Of a stretch of 64,000 nucleotides of DNA, positions 16,136-24,211 are shown piece by piece (position 1 is the first letter of the stretch; each line of letters begins with the position of its first letter). The position numbers were made by a program, and so were the translations under genes. The stretch spans positions 2,837,937 to 2,901,936 of the forward strand of contig NZ_LR733817.1 of NCBI RefSeq assembly GCF_902506165.1, given 5' to 3'. A model generated the notes under the pieces. It was not told where the DNA came from, did not search any database, and saw nothing but the letters and a program-made list of their open reading frames with translations. The stretch comes from Bosea sp. 29B (GTDB lineage Bacteria; Pseudomonadota; Alphaproteobacteria; Rhizobiales; Beijerinckiaceae).

Positions 16136-17356
16136 CTAGCCATCCGGCAACGGGGCCGGGAGTAACAAGGCTGTCGGGAAACCCGGCACCGGCGGCGTCA
16201 GCCAGCGCCGCGCCCGCGCCTTGCCGAAGGACTGGATCTTGCCGGTCTGCGCCAGCGTCTCGAGCGCGCGCTGCATGTTGCGCTGGCTGGTGCCGAGCGC
16301 CAGCGCCAGCGCCGAGCTCGACCAGGCCTCGCCATCGGCGAGGAGGGCGAGCACGTCGGCATGCGCCTCTTCCAGCGGCTGCGCCAGCACCGCGACCTCG
16401 CGCGCCCGGTGCGGCGTCAGGGCAAAGCCGCGCTGGGTCGCGCTGATCTCGGCGATCCCGTGCAATTCGGCGCGCAGCCGCCCGATCTCGACCCGCAGGC
16501 GGGCGCGATGCGATTCATCCGCCTCCTTCGCCCGGAAGGCTCGTTTCAGCAGGTCTTCGCGCGAGACATCCGCCGGCCAGGCCTCGGCGAGGGCGCGGGC
16601 GAGGGCGAACAGCACCGGGCGGGTGGCGAGCGGCACGGCCGTGCCCGCCTCGCGTATCACATTGCGGCAGGCGTCGACGACGAAGGCGCCGGAGGCGAGC
16701 AGCGCTGCGACCTCGCCCAGCAGCAGCGGGCGCTCCGTGCCGTGGAGGATCAATCGCGCCGCCGGGGCCTCGAGTACGCGCGCGGCGGCCTCGACCTCGG
16801 CCGCCAATGCCGGGATGCGGGCGCGCCCGGCCGCCTCCGCCGCCCGCGCAAACGCCGCGCGAGCCGGCTCCGCCTGCAGCCGTCTGAGCGCGATGCCGCC
16901 GATCGCGAGCGCGCGCGCCGCCTCCAGCGCCGGCGGCAGCGGGCTCTCGTCGAAACCGGCGAGCACGCGCTCGGCCTCGCCGAGCCGGCCGATCAGGAGC
17001 AGCCGACGCACCTCGATCGTGCGGGCATGGGCGGCGTTGAGGCGGTCGCCATAGGCTTCGAGCACGGCGCGCGCCGCATCGAGCGCCTTGGCCGGCCAGC
17101 CGAGATCGCGCGAGACCAGGGCGATTTCAGCCTCGGCCAGGATGCAGCGCGCCCGCGCCACCGGCTCCTTCGCGCCAAAGCCCTGGCCGGCGCGCTTGAG
17201 CAGCGTCTTGGCCCTGGCGAGGTCACCGAGCTGCGCCATGGCGATGCCGCGCAGCGCCAGCGCCGGCGCATCCTCGCGCAGCGCGACATGGTTGAGCGCC
17301 CCGAACGGATCGCCCGCCGCCAGCGCCCGCCCGGCCGCCGTGATCAGCGAGTCCAT
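16136..17356 (-). CDS. TPR-like regulator with OmpR-type and winged-helix domains
   Basis: A 406-residue cytoplasmic protein in three parts. Residues about 1-190 are Ala/Leu/Arg helical pairs resembling TPR repeats. About 200-300 resembles an OmpR/SARP-type DNA-binding domain (LARALAEAWPADVSREDLLK, then a basic RLRVEIGRLRAEL helix). About 330-390 is a second winged helix (LALALGTSQRNMQRALETL). It is probably a transcription factor sensing through the N-terminus. It heads a two-gene unit with the propeller gene. A perfect 22-base-arm palindrome begins seven bases upstream of its start codon. Confidence 0.7.
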   Translation of the reverse strand: MDSLITAAGRALAAGDPFGALNHVALREDAPALALRGIAMAQLGDLARAKTLLKRAGQGFGAKEPVARARCILAEAEIALVSRDLGWPAKALDAARAVLEAYGDRLNAAHARTIEVRRLLLIGRLGEAERVLAGFDESPLPPALEAARALAIGGIALRRLQAEPARAAFARAAEAAGRARIPALAAEVEAAARVLEAPAARLILHGTERPLLLGEVAALLASGAFVVDACRNVIREAGTAVPLATRPVLFALARALAEAWPADVSREDLLKRAFRAKEADESHRARLRVEIGRLRAELHGIAEISATQRGFALTPHRAREVAVLAQPLEEAHADVLALLADGEAWSSSALALALGTSQRNMQRALETLAQTGKIQSFGKARARRWLTPPVPGFPTALLLPAPLPDG

Positions 17357-17362
17357 GGCTTA

Positions 17363-17407
17363 GATCACGATGATTTTGGATCGATTCGATCCAAAATCAT
17401 CGTGATC
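17363..17407. repeat. Perfect 22-base-arm inverted repeat
   Basis: Arms 17363-17384 and 17386-17407 are exact reverse complements around a single T. It lies immediately upstream of the regulator gene. With the following hairpin it resembles the dispersed intergenic palindrome common in Rhizobiales genomes, so it is more likely a mobile repeat than an operator, although its position does not exclude one. Confidence 0.8.
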
Positions 17408-17423
17408 GATTCCAAAAGTTTAG

Positions 17424-17470
17424 AGCGGGATTCCTGCGAAAAACCGGTTCCCACTTTTTCGCATCCCGCT
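17424..17470. repeat. Rhizobiales-type intergenic palindrome
   Basis: AGCGGGA (17424-17430) pairs with TCCCGCT (17464-17470), and TGCGAAAAA (17435-17443) pairs with TTTTTCGCA (17455-17463). The loop carries CCGGTTCCCAC. I recall close variants of this AACCGGTTCCCACTTTT element as highly repeated in Rhizobiales genomes; the window alone shows one copy. Confidence 0.75.
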
Positions 17471-17594
17471 CCAGCCCGAAATCCCGCCAAACTTGTCACT
17501 CCCGCTTCCTGTCGCCCCGGGCCTACCCCTGATCGCGACGCCGCATCGCGAAACGGCGAGCGGCGAATGTCAACCGAAGACAGGAGCAAGCATC

Positions 17595-18386
17595 ATGACG
17601 GCTCATCTCACCGGCTCCCGGGAGGACTGGCTCAAGGCGAGGTTAGACCTGCTCGCGGCCGAGAAGGCACTGACCAAGCAGAGCGATGCCGTGGCGCTGC
17701 AGCGCCAGGCTCTGCCTTGGGTCAGGGTCGACAAGGACTATCGCTTTACCACCGAAGCGGGGCAGGTCGGGCTCGAGGATCTCTTCGCCGGACGCTCGCA
17801 GCTCCTGATCTACCACTTCATGTTCGGGCCGGATTTTTCCGCCGGCTGCCCGTCCTGCTCACTGATCGCCGACGGCTTCAACGGCATCCATATCCATCTC
17901 GCCAGCCATGACGTGACGCTGACCGCCGTGTCGCTGGCCTCGCTCGACAAGCTCGTCGCCTTCAAGCGGCGCATGGGCTGGAGTTTCCCCTGGGCCTCCT
18001 CCGCGACGGGCGATTTCAACTTCGACTTCAGCGCCTCCTTCACGGAGGAGCAGGAGCGGCGGGGCGCGGTCGACTACAATTTCCAGCGCGAGCCGCAGAT
18101 CGACTGGAGCAGCAACGGCATCGTCTCCGCGCTCGCCGTGCAGAGCGGCACGACGCCGGGAGGCTATATGCGCGAGCGGCCCGGGATGAGCGCCTTCATC
18201 CGCGAGGACGGCGCGATCTACCACACCTATTCCAGCTATGCCCGCGGCATGGACGCGATCTGGAGCATGTATCCCTGGCTCGATCGCGCCCCGAAGGGCC
18301 GCAATGAGCCCGCCGGGCCCTGGTGGCGCCTCCGCGACGCCTATCCCGCATCGGCAGCCGCGACGGCGCAATCATGCTGTGCCTGA
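17595..18386 (+). CDS. DUF899 thioredoxin-like family protein
   Basis: A 263-residue cytoplasmic protein of the DUF899 family. It starts with a helical segment, then a thioredoxin-like core with LLIYHFMFGPDF and SAGCPSCSLIADGF, where C-x2-C occupies the redox position. ASLDKLVAFKRRMGW and the C-terminal YHTYSSYARGMDAIW block are hallmarks of the family. Function is unproven; the motif suggests thiol redox activity. The ATG at 17595 has AGGAGC upstream. The stop overlaps the start of the DUF2182 gene by 13 bases. Confidence 0.88.
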   Translation: MTAHLTGSREDWLKARLDLLAAEKALTKQSDAVALQRQALPWVRVDKDYRFTTEAGQVGLEDLFAGRSQLLIYHFMFGPDFSAGCPSCSLIADGFNGIHIHLASHDVTLTAVSLASLDKLVAFKRRMGWSFPWASSATGDFNFDFSASFTEEQERRGAVDYNFQREPQIDWSSNGIVSALAVQSGTTPGGYMRERPGMSAFIREDGAIYHTYSSYARGMDAIWSMYPWLDRAPKGRNEPAGPWWRLRDAYPASAAATAQSCCA

Positions 18387-19210
18387 GCCCCCGGGCACAG
18401 ACTGATCGCGGGGCGCCGGACATTATGTCCGGCGTCTCCGTCGCCGATGCCGGCCGCGTCTTCCTCGCTGTCTGCATCCTCCTGTTCATCGCCAGCACGG
18501 CTGCGACCGTCGCGATCTGCCTCGCCATGGCCGATATGGGCGAGGTGCCGATGGCCGGTGGCTGGTCGATGTCGACGGCCTGGACGCCGCTCTGCGGCGG
18601 CTCCTGGCCCGCTGCCGCCGGGGCTTTCCTCGGCATGTGGGCGGTCATGATGACCGCGATGATGCTGCCCTCGCTCACGCCGGTGCTCTGGCGGCTCCGG
18701 GAGGGCGCAGCTGCAGCGGATGTCGCTCGCCCGAGTCTCTTCACCGCATGGGCCGGCCTTGCCTACCTCCTTGTCTGGACCGGGCTTGGCCTGGCGGTTT
18801 TCACCGGCGGCGTTCTCCTGCTGGAGGCTGCGCTGCGCTGGCCGCTTCTGGCTCGCGCCGTGCCGTTCATGGCCGGTTTTGCGGTGATCGCCGCTGGCCT
18901 CTTCCAGCTGTCCCGCTGGAAGCTGGCCATGCTCGCTCATTGCTCGGACGTCGCCGGGCAAGATATCGGCGCGGCGACCGCGATCGGGCACGGGCTGCGG
19001 CTCGGCCTTGCCTGCTGCGCCTCCTGTGCCGGGCTGACCGCGCTGCTGCTCGTCGGCGGCGTGATGGACCTGCGCAGCATGGCCGTCGTCGCACTGGCGG
19101 CCACCGCCGAACGGCTCGCATCGGCCGGGGAGCGAGTCGCCCGCGGCATCGGCGGCCTGATGCTCGGCGCGGGCGCGGTCCAGCTGATGCAGGCGCTCTG
19201 GCAACTCTGA
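18374..19210 (+). CDS. DUF2182 integral membrane protein
   Basis: A 278-residue polytopic membrane protein of the DUF2182 family, described as a predicted metal-binding membrane protein. Evidence includes [20 protein letters not shown], a hydrophobic core of about seven helices, FQLSRWK, and the cysteine cluster [14 protein letters not shown]. These Met and Cys residues could coordinate copper or another metal. It starts inside the DUF899 gene, so translation is coupled. An internal ATG at 18425 is an alternative start. How it works with DUF899 is not known. Confidence 0.85.
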   Translation: MLCLSPRAQTDRGAPDIMSGVSVADAGRVFLAVCILLFIASTAATVAICLAMADMGEVPMAGGWSMSTAWTPLCGGSWPAAAGAFLGMWAVMMTAMMLPSLTPVLWRLREGAAAADVARPSLFTAWAGLAYLLVWTGLGLAVFTGGVLLLEAALRWPLLARAVPFMAGFAVIAAGLFQLSRWKLAMLAHCSDVAGQDIGAATAIGHGLRLGLACCASCAGLTALLLVGGVMDLRSMAVVALAATAERLASAGERVARGIGGLMLGAGAVQLMQALWQL

Positions 19211-19370
19211 GCCGGGCCGGTGCGCGGCCGCCATGCCTGCCATGCATTTTTGCATCTGCTCAGAAACGCGCCACGCAGTGCCGCGATGCCTCGCTCTGGC
19301 CTATACAGGTCGCAGGCGATCCACGGGTCGGGTCGCACGCAAAAATTGTACGGTTCACGAGGAGACGCAC

Positions 19371-20483
19371 ATGACGCTCAAAGCCCAGTTTCTGATCGGA
19401 GCGGCGTTCGCCACGGCGATGTTTGCCGGGGCGCCGGCACGCGCCGACATCACCATCGGCCTGCTCGCTCCGCTGACCGGTGCGGTCGCGGCCTATGGCG
19501 AGCAGGTCAAGAACGGCGCCCAGGCCGCCGTCGACGCGATCAACAAGAAGGGCGGCATCGGCGGCGAGAAGGTCGTCCTGAAGCTTGCCGACGATGCTGG
19601 CGACCCGAAGCAGGGCGTCTCGGCGGCCAACCTGCTGGTCGGCGACAAGGTCCGCTTCGTCGTTGGTCCGGTGACCTCGGGCGTCGCCATGGCGGCCTCC
19701 GACGTCTTCGCCGAGAGCGGCGTTCTGATGGTGACGCCGACCGCGACCTCGCCGGCCCTGACCAGCCGCGGCCTCGGCAACGTCTTCCGCACCTGCGGCC
19801 GCGACGACCAGCAGGCCGAGGTCGCAGCTGCTTATGTCCTGAAGAACCTGAAGAGCAAGAAGGTCGCCATCGTCCACGACAAGGGCACCTATGGCAAAGG
19901 CCTCGCCGATTCCTTCAAGAAGGGCATCAATGCCGGCGGCATCACCGAAGTCGCCTATCTCACGCTGAACCCGGGCGACAAGGATCTGGCGGCCGTGATC
20001 ACCCGGCTGAAGTCGGGCGGTGCCGAGCTGATCTATTTCGGCGGCTACCATCCCGAGGGCGGCCTTCTCGCCCGCCAGCTGCACGATGCCGGCGTCAAGG
20101 CGACGATCATCGGCGGCGAGGGCCTGTCCAACACCGAGCTCTGGGCGATCGGCGGCGACACCGCGGCCGGCACGCTCTTCACCAACGCGACCGACGCGCT
20201 GAAGAACCCGGCCTCGGCCGAGGCGGTGGCGGTGCTGAAGGAGAAGGGCATCCCGCCGGAGGCCTTCACGCTCAACGCGTACGCCGCCGTCGAAGTGCTG
20301 AAGGCCGGCATCGAGAAGGTCGGCAAGGACGCCAAGGCCGATGCGGTCGCCAGGGCCCTGAAGGCTGGCCTCGAGGCCAAGACCGCGATCGGCACCCTGA
20401 CCTATGGCAAGACCGGCGATCTGAGCTCGCCGAGCTTCTCGATGTACAAGTGGGAAGCCGGCAAGATCGTCGCCGCCGACTGA
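19371..20483 (+). CDS. Branched-chain amino-acid ABC transporter binding protein
   Basis: A 370-residue periplasmic binding protein of the LivJ/Peripla_BP_6 class. The signal peptide ends at APARA (about residue 24). The mature start [20 protein letters not shown] is the family hallmark, with [14 protein letters not shown] and [15 protein letters not shown] also conserved. The ATG at 19371 follows GAGGAGAC. No permease or ATPase of the Liv type is near, so it must work with a transporter encoded elsewhere. A strong terminator follows, making it a single-gene unit. The ligand could be Leu/Ile/Val or another amide or amino compound. Confidence 0.92.
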   Translation: MTLKAQFLIGAAFATAMFAGAPARADITIGLLAPLTGAVAAYGEQVKNGAQAAVDAINKKGGIGGEKVVLKLADDAGDPKQGVSAANLLVGDKVRFVVGPVTSGVAMAASDVFAESGVLMVTPTATSPALTSRGLGNVFRTCGRDDQQAEVAAAYVLKNLKSKKVAIVHDKGTYGKGLADSFKKGINAGGITEVAYLTLNPGDKDLAAVITRLKSGGAELIYFGGYHPEGGLLARQLHDAGVKATIIGGEGLSNTELWAIGGDTAAGTLFTNATDALKNPASAEAVAVLKEKGIPPEAFTLNAYAAVEVLKAGIEKVGKDAKADAVARALKAGLEAKTAIGTLTYGKTGDLSSPSFSMYKWEAGKIVAAD

Positions 20484-20510
20484 CGAACGTGCCTCGAGAG
20501 GCAAGGGAAG

Positions 20511-20539
20511 GGGCCTGCGGCATGCCGCGGGCCCTTTTT
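20511..20539 (+). terminator. Rho-independent terminator after the binding-protein gene
   Basis: GGGCCTGCGG and CCGCGGGCCC pair (with one T-G wobble) around CATG, followed directly by TTTTT. It begins 28 bases after the stop codon. This is the clearest intrinsic terminator in the window. Confidence 0.85.
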
Positions 20540-20547
20540 CGTCTTCC

Positions 20548-20637
20548 CGTCATTGCGAGCGCAGCGAAGCAATCCAGGAGGGCGTAGAGCGCTGCCGCCC
20601 CGGGATTGCTTCGTCGCTAACGCTTCTCGCAATGACG
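20548..20637. repeat. Inverted-repeat intergenic element
   Basis: CGTCATTGCGAG (20548-20559) pairs with CTCGCAATGACG (20626-20637). Nested inside, GCGAAGCAATCC pairs with GGATTGCTTCG. The 90-base structure looks like the CGTCATTGCGAG-type repeat found in many alphaproteobacterial genomes. It does not encode a recognisable protein. Confidence 0.75.
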
Positions 20638-20675
20638 GTGCGCTCCCCTGAACGCGCCGTTCGGAAACCGTTCAG

Positions 20676-20918
20676 GTGGCGGAAGCTTTGGTGCGAGCGA
20701 CCGAACGGGAAGTGCCCATGCCAGTCGCCGATGCCTTCGCTGCCGCCAAGCCCCACACCAGGCCATCTCTGATCGCGATTCGGCGCGAGGCGGACGGCTA
20801 TGGCATCCGCTTCGGCCTGAGCGAGGCCGAGGATGCGCAGATGCCGGGCCCGGTCTTCCCGACGCTCGACGAGGCGATGGCCTGGATCGAGTGCATCGAT
20901 CGTACTCGTAGCTATTGA
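20676..20918 (+). CDS. Hypothetical small protein
   Basis: An 80-residue frame (66 from the ATG at 20718, MPVADAF). It is soluble, has no cysteine, and its central part reads IAIRREADGYGIRFGLSEAEDAQ, with alternating strand-like residues that look like a small folded alpha/beta protein. No family is recognised. It sits alone between a repeat element and tRNA-Ser. Confidence 0.5.
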   Translation: MAEALVRATEREVPMPVADAFAAAKPHTRPSLIAIRREADGYGIRFGLSEAEDAQMPGPVFPTLDEAMAWIECIDRTRSY

Positions 20919-21014
20919 AACGGCCCGGATCGAGGCAATCTGCGGGATGTCTGTCGATCGCTTGTCCTGACGGCTTGTCAAAGCGGGTCGCGATCGGGCA
21001 TAGAGCCTTCCAAC

Positions 21015-21105
21015 GGAGACGTGGCCGAGAGGCTGAAGGCACTCGTTTGCTAAATGAGCATACCCCACAAGGGTATCGAGGGTTCGAATCCCTCCGTCTC
21101 CGCCA
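21015..21105 (+). tRNA. tRNA-Ser (GCT)
   Basis: A 91-base class II tRNA. The acceptor stem GGAGACG pairs with CGTCTCC. The anticodon loop TTGCTAA gives anticodon GCT (reads AGC/AGU). The long variable arm ATACCC...GGGTAT identifies tRNA-Ser. The T arm is GAGGG-TTCGAAT-CCCTC, with CCA encoded. A weak promoter TTGTCA-N18-CATAGA lies just upstream (20975-21004). Confidence 0.97.
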
Positions 21106-21213
21106 TTATCCCTATCTATCTGAGAAATAATATCTTTTCCCGACCGTGACTCGCGGGTTTGGGGAATTATTTGGGGGCGGAGAGCGTCTCTGCCATATGC
21201 GCATAAGCGATCA

Positions 21214-21906
21214 TCAATCGCCTGCATCGCGGCGGCGCATTGCTTTGAGCCGGCCGATTAGCTGACGCGCGCCCATCAGGATGTGCTGTTCGAGGTGATC
21301 CTTGGCACGCTGGACATCGCCCTCCCGGCACAACGCGAGCAGAAGCTCATGCTCGCGGTGCATCCGGTCCCTGCCGCCCGTCAGCCGGATCGGAAGCGGG
21401 AAATGGCGGTAGGCATTCAGGTAGAGCTTGCGGATGAGTTCCAGGGTCTGCGGACGGTTGGCCGGCGCGTAGAGTGCCGAATGGAAATTCCAGTTCAAGC
21501 TCGACCAATGCTCGTCCTTCTGGTCCTTGGCCATCGTGGCTAGAAGCTCTTCGGCCCGTGCATAATCATGCTGCGTCAGCAGCGGCATCGACAGCTCGAG
21601 CAGCCAGGTCTCGAGACGGGCGCGGATCTCGTAGACCTCTTCGAGGTCGTCGATCGAAAGGCCTGATACGACGGCACCCTTATGCGATTCCAAGGTGACG
21701 AGGCCTTCGGCCTCGAGCTGGTGCAAGGCTTCCCGAATCGGAACGCGGCTGACGCCCAGCTCGGAAGCAAGCTTCTCCTGCCGAAGCTGCATCCCCTCTG
21801 GCAGGACACCCGAGAGGATCTGATCGCGTATCAAGGCGGCGACACGCCCGGTGGTCGTCTGTCGCTGCAGCATCGATGTCTTTTTCGACAGAATGGTTTC
21901 CGGCAT
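21214..21906 (-). CDS. GntR-family transcriptional regulator, FCD type
   Basis: A 230-residue regulator. An N-terminal winged helix (VAALIRDQILSGVLPEGMQL, then LASELGVSRVPIREALHQL) is followed by an all-helical FCD ligand-binding domain (EVYEIRARLETWLLELS ... WNFHSALYAPANRP ... HREHELLLALCREGD) whose His residues normally bind a metal and a carboxylate effector. The ATG at 21906 is one of several possible starts. It is divergent from the long operon at 22139-31154 and is the obvious candidate regulator of it. Confidence 0.9.
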   Translation of the reverse strand: MPETILSKKTSMLQRQTTTGRVAALIRDQILSGVLPEGMQLRQEKLASELGVSRVPIREALHQLEAEGLVTLESHKGAVVSGLSIDDLEEVYEIRARLETWLLELSMPLLTQHDYARAEELLATMAKDQKDEHWSSLNWNFHSALYAPANRPQTLELIRKLYLNAYRHFPLPIRLTGGRDRMHREHELLLALCREGDVQRAKDHLEQHILMGARQLIGRLKAMRRRDAGD

Positions 21907-22034
21907 TCCAAAGCATACTCGTAAGCAACCGAGCTGGAGCGATTGCTGCCCCGCCGATCCACGGATTTCCATAGGTTGGAAACAGGAGGTTAGCATTCAC
22001 GTCAGATTGCATCCAGACGAAATCGGCGCTTCGC

Positions 22035-22051
22035 ATCTGAAATAGACAGAT
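22035..22051. promoter_or_regulatory. Candidate GntR operator
   Basis: ATCTG-N7-CAGAT is an exact 5+5 inverted repeat in the divergent spacer between the GntR gene and its presumed target operon. Short half-sites with such spacing suit GntR/FCD dimers, but the match is short and could be chance. Confidence 0.3.
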
Positions 22052-22138
22052 AAATCGTGTCGTCCTGCCCTATTGCGCGCGCTTCAAAGCCATCGTAAGA
22101 AAAATTGGATTCAATATTCAAAGTGCCCGGAACCGACT

Positions 22139-23119
22139 GTGATCGCCATCAGCAACAATGAAGGAGCCTGCGGGATCGCGGCAACGGCCATGGCGCTCGG
22201 CCGCAACGCGGCCGCGCTGGATGCGATCGAAGCCGGCATCCGGCTGGTCGAGGCGAGCGAGGAGGTCCGCACCGTCGGGCGGGGTGGCTGGCCGAATCTG
22301 CTCGGTGAGGTCGAGCTCGACGCCTCCGTGATGGACGGCACAACCCTGCGGACCGGCGCCATCGGCTCGCTGATCGGCTATCTTCACCCGGTCAGCATCG
22401 CGCGCCAGGTCCTGGAAAGGCTGCCGCATGAGCTTCTGGTCGGCGAAGGCGCGCGCCGCTTCGCCACGGAGATCGGCGCTGAGGCCGGCGAATTGCTGAT
22501 GCCGCACGCCCGCGATGCCTGGGAGCGCTGGTTCCGCGACGAGGTCGGCGAGGCCGATCGGGCGCGCTGGCCAGACGTTCCGATGGCGGAGCTGTGCAAG
22601 CAGGCGATCGACCCCGAGATCGGCCGCGATACCACCGTCTTCCTGGCGCGCGATGCGCAGGGCCATATCGGCGCGGGCACGAGCACGTCGGGCTGGGGCT
22701 GGAAATATCCCGGCCGCCTCGGCGATAGCCCGATCATCGGGGCCGGCTCCTATGCCGACAGCCGCTACGGCGCCTGCGCCTGCACCGGCGTCGGGGAGAT
22801 GAGCATCCGCGCCGGCACCTCTCGCGCCGTCGTGCTCTACATGAAGATGGGCATGAGCGTCGAAGAAGCGGTGCTCGAGGCCGTTGACGACATGCGTGCA
22901 CTCAAGGGCGGGCTGATCGGCCGGGTCACGATCCACGCCATCGACGCCGCCGATGGCCACAAGGTCATCGCGGTCAATGGTCTGCCCGAGAACCATTACT
23001 GGCTCTGGCGCGCCGGCGAGGCCGCTCCGAGCAGCCAGCCCTGCGAGATCGTCACGATCAGCGAGGATGCCGCTCCGAAGCCCACGGCCCACCTTCGCTA
23101 CGAGCGTATGGCCCTGTGA
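22139..23119 (+). CDS. Glycosylasparaginase/isoaspartyl peptidase-like Ntn hydrolase
   Basis: A 326-residue member of the Thr-type Ntn hydrolases that cleave N4-glycosyl-asparagine, isoaspartyl peptides or asparagine. The proenzyme would split before Thr165 in GRDTTVFLA, freeing the nucleophile. GTSTSGWGWKYPGRLGDSPI and GAGSYADSRYGACACTGVGE are the conserved substrate-loop blocks and look closer to glycosylasparaginase than to IaaA. No signal peptide is seen, so it is cytoplasmic. GTG at 22139 starts at the conserved first strand; a TTG at 22073 would add 22 unlike residues. It heads the operon. Confidence 0.85.
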   Translation: MIAISNNEGACGIAATAMALGRNAAALDAIEAGIRLVEASEEVRTVGRGGWPNLLGEVELDASVMDGTTLRTGAIGSLIGYLHPVSIARQVLERLPHELLVGEGARRFATEIGAEAGELLMPHARDAWERWFRDEVGEADRARWPDVPMAELCKQAIDPEIGRDTTVFLARDAQGHIGAGTSTSGWGWKYPGRLGDSPIIGAGSYADSRYGACACTGVGEMSIRAGTSRAVVLYMKMGMSVEEAVLEAVDDMRALKGGLIGRVTIHAIDAADGHKVIAVNGLPENHYWLWRAGEAAPSSQPCEIVTISEDAAPKPTAHLRYERMAL

Positions 23120-23154
23120 TCGGCCGCTTCTGCCCCTCAGTCCGGAGAATGACG

Positions 23155-24177
23155 ATGACATCGCTCAGCAAGCTGACCCTCGCGGCGTTCGCCGGCGTGT
23201 TGCTGACAGGCGCTGCAGCGCAGGCGCAGGGCACACTCGAGCGGGTCAAGCAGCGCGGGCAACTCCTCTGCGGCACCAGCACCGGTATCGCCGGCTTCAG
23301 CATCGCGGACGGCCAGGGCAACTGGTCGGGGCTCGACGTCGATGTCTGCCGGGCGCTCTCGGCTGCGATCTTTGACGACCCGGGCAAGATCAGGTTCGTT
23401 CCGCTCGCCAGCAAGGATCGTCTTACCGCGCTCCAGACCGGTGAGATCGACGTTTTGCCGCGTACCACCACCTGGACGCTGAGTCGCGATGCCGGCCAGG
23501 GGCTGAACTTCACCGCGGTGAACTATTACGACGGCCAGGGCTTCCAGGTCCGCGCCAAGGCCGGGATCAAGTCGGTCAAGGAACTCGATGGCGCCTCGAT
23601 CTGCACCGTGCAGGGCACGACCAACGAGCTGAACCTGGCCGACCACTTCCGCGTCAACAAGATGAAGTATGAGGTCGTGGCGTTCCAGGGCATCGACGAG
23701 ACCGTCAAGGCCTATGAGAGCGGCCGCTGCGACGCGATCTCGACCGACATATCCCAGCTCGTGTCCTATCGCCTAAAGATGGCCGATGCGGCTGAGCACG
23801 TCCTGCTGCCCGAGATCATCTCGAAGGAGCCGATCGGCCCGTATGTCCGCCAGGGCGACGACGAGTGGTTCGACATCGTGCGCTGGACCGTCTTCGCCCT
23901 CATCAATGCCGAGGAGCTGGGCGTGACCCAGGGCAACCTCGCGGAGATGCTGAAATCCGACAATCCCGAGGTGCGCCGCCTTCTCGGTGTCGAGGGCAAG
24001 TTCGGGGCGGGATTGGGCCTGACGCCGGATTGGATCGCCCGGATCGTCAGGCATGTCGGCAATTACGGCGAGTCCTATGAGCACAATCTCGGCTCCGGGA
24101 GCCGGATCAACCTGCCGCGTGGACTGAACAACCTGTGGTCCAGGGGCGGCATCCAGTTCGCCCCGCCGGTCCGCTGA
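23155..24177 (+). CDS. Polar amino-acid ABC binding protein (AapJ-like)
   Basis: A 340-residue periplasmic protein with a signal peptide ending AAQAQG. The SBP_bac_3 core starts LERVKQRGQLLCGTSTGIAG, with GLDVDVCRALSAAIF, IDVLPRTTTWTLSRD and RCDAISTDISQL, matching the AapJ general L-amino-acid binding group. The ATG at 23155 lies seven bases after GGAG; another ATG is at 23149. AapJ normally comes with AapQ, AapM and AapP, but none follow; the next transporter genes are of the peptide type. It lies 35 bases after the hydrolase gene. Confidence 0.9.
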   Translation: MTSLSKLTLAAFAGVLLTGAAAQAQGTLERVKQRGQLLCGTSTGIAGFSIADGQGNWSGLDVDVCRALSAAIFDDPGKIRFVPLASKDRLTALQTGEIDVLPRTTTWTLSRDAGQGLNFTAVNYYDGQGFQVRAKAGIKSVKELDGASICTVQGTTNELNLADHFRVNKMKYEVVAFQGIDETVKAYESGRCDAISTDISQLVSYRLKMADAAEHVLLPEIISKEPIGPYVRQGDDEWFDIVRWTVFALINAEELGVTQGNLAEMLKSDNPEVRRLLGVEGKFGAGLGLTPDWIARIVRHVGNYGESYEHNLGSGSRINLPRGLNNLWSRGGIQFAPPVR

Positions 24178-24211
24178 CCGCATCGATATGCCCGACAAGG
24201 AGAGTTGAGCC

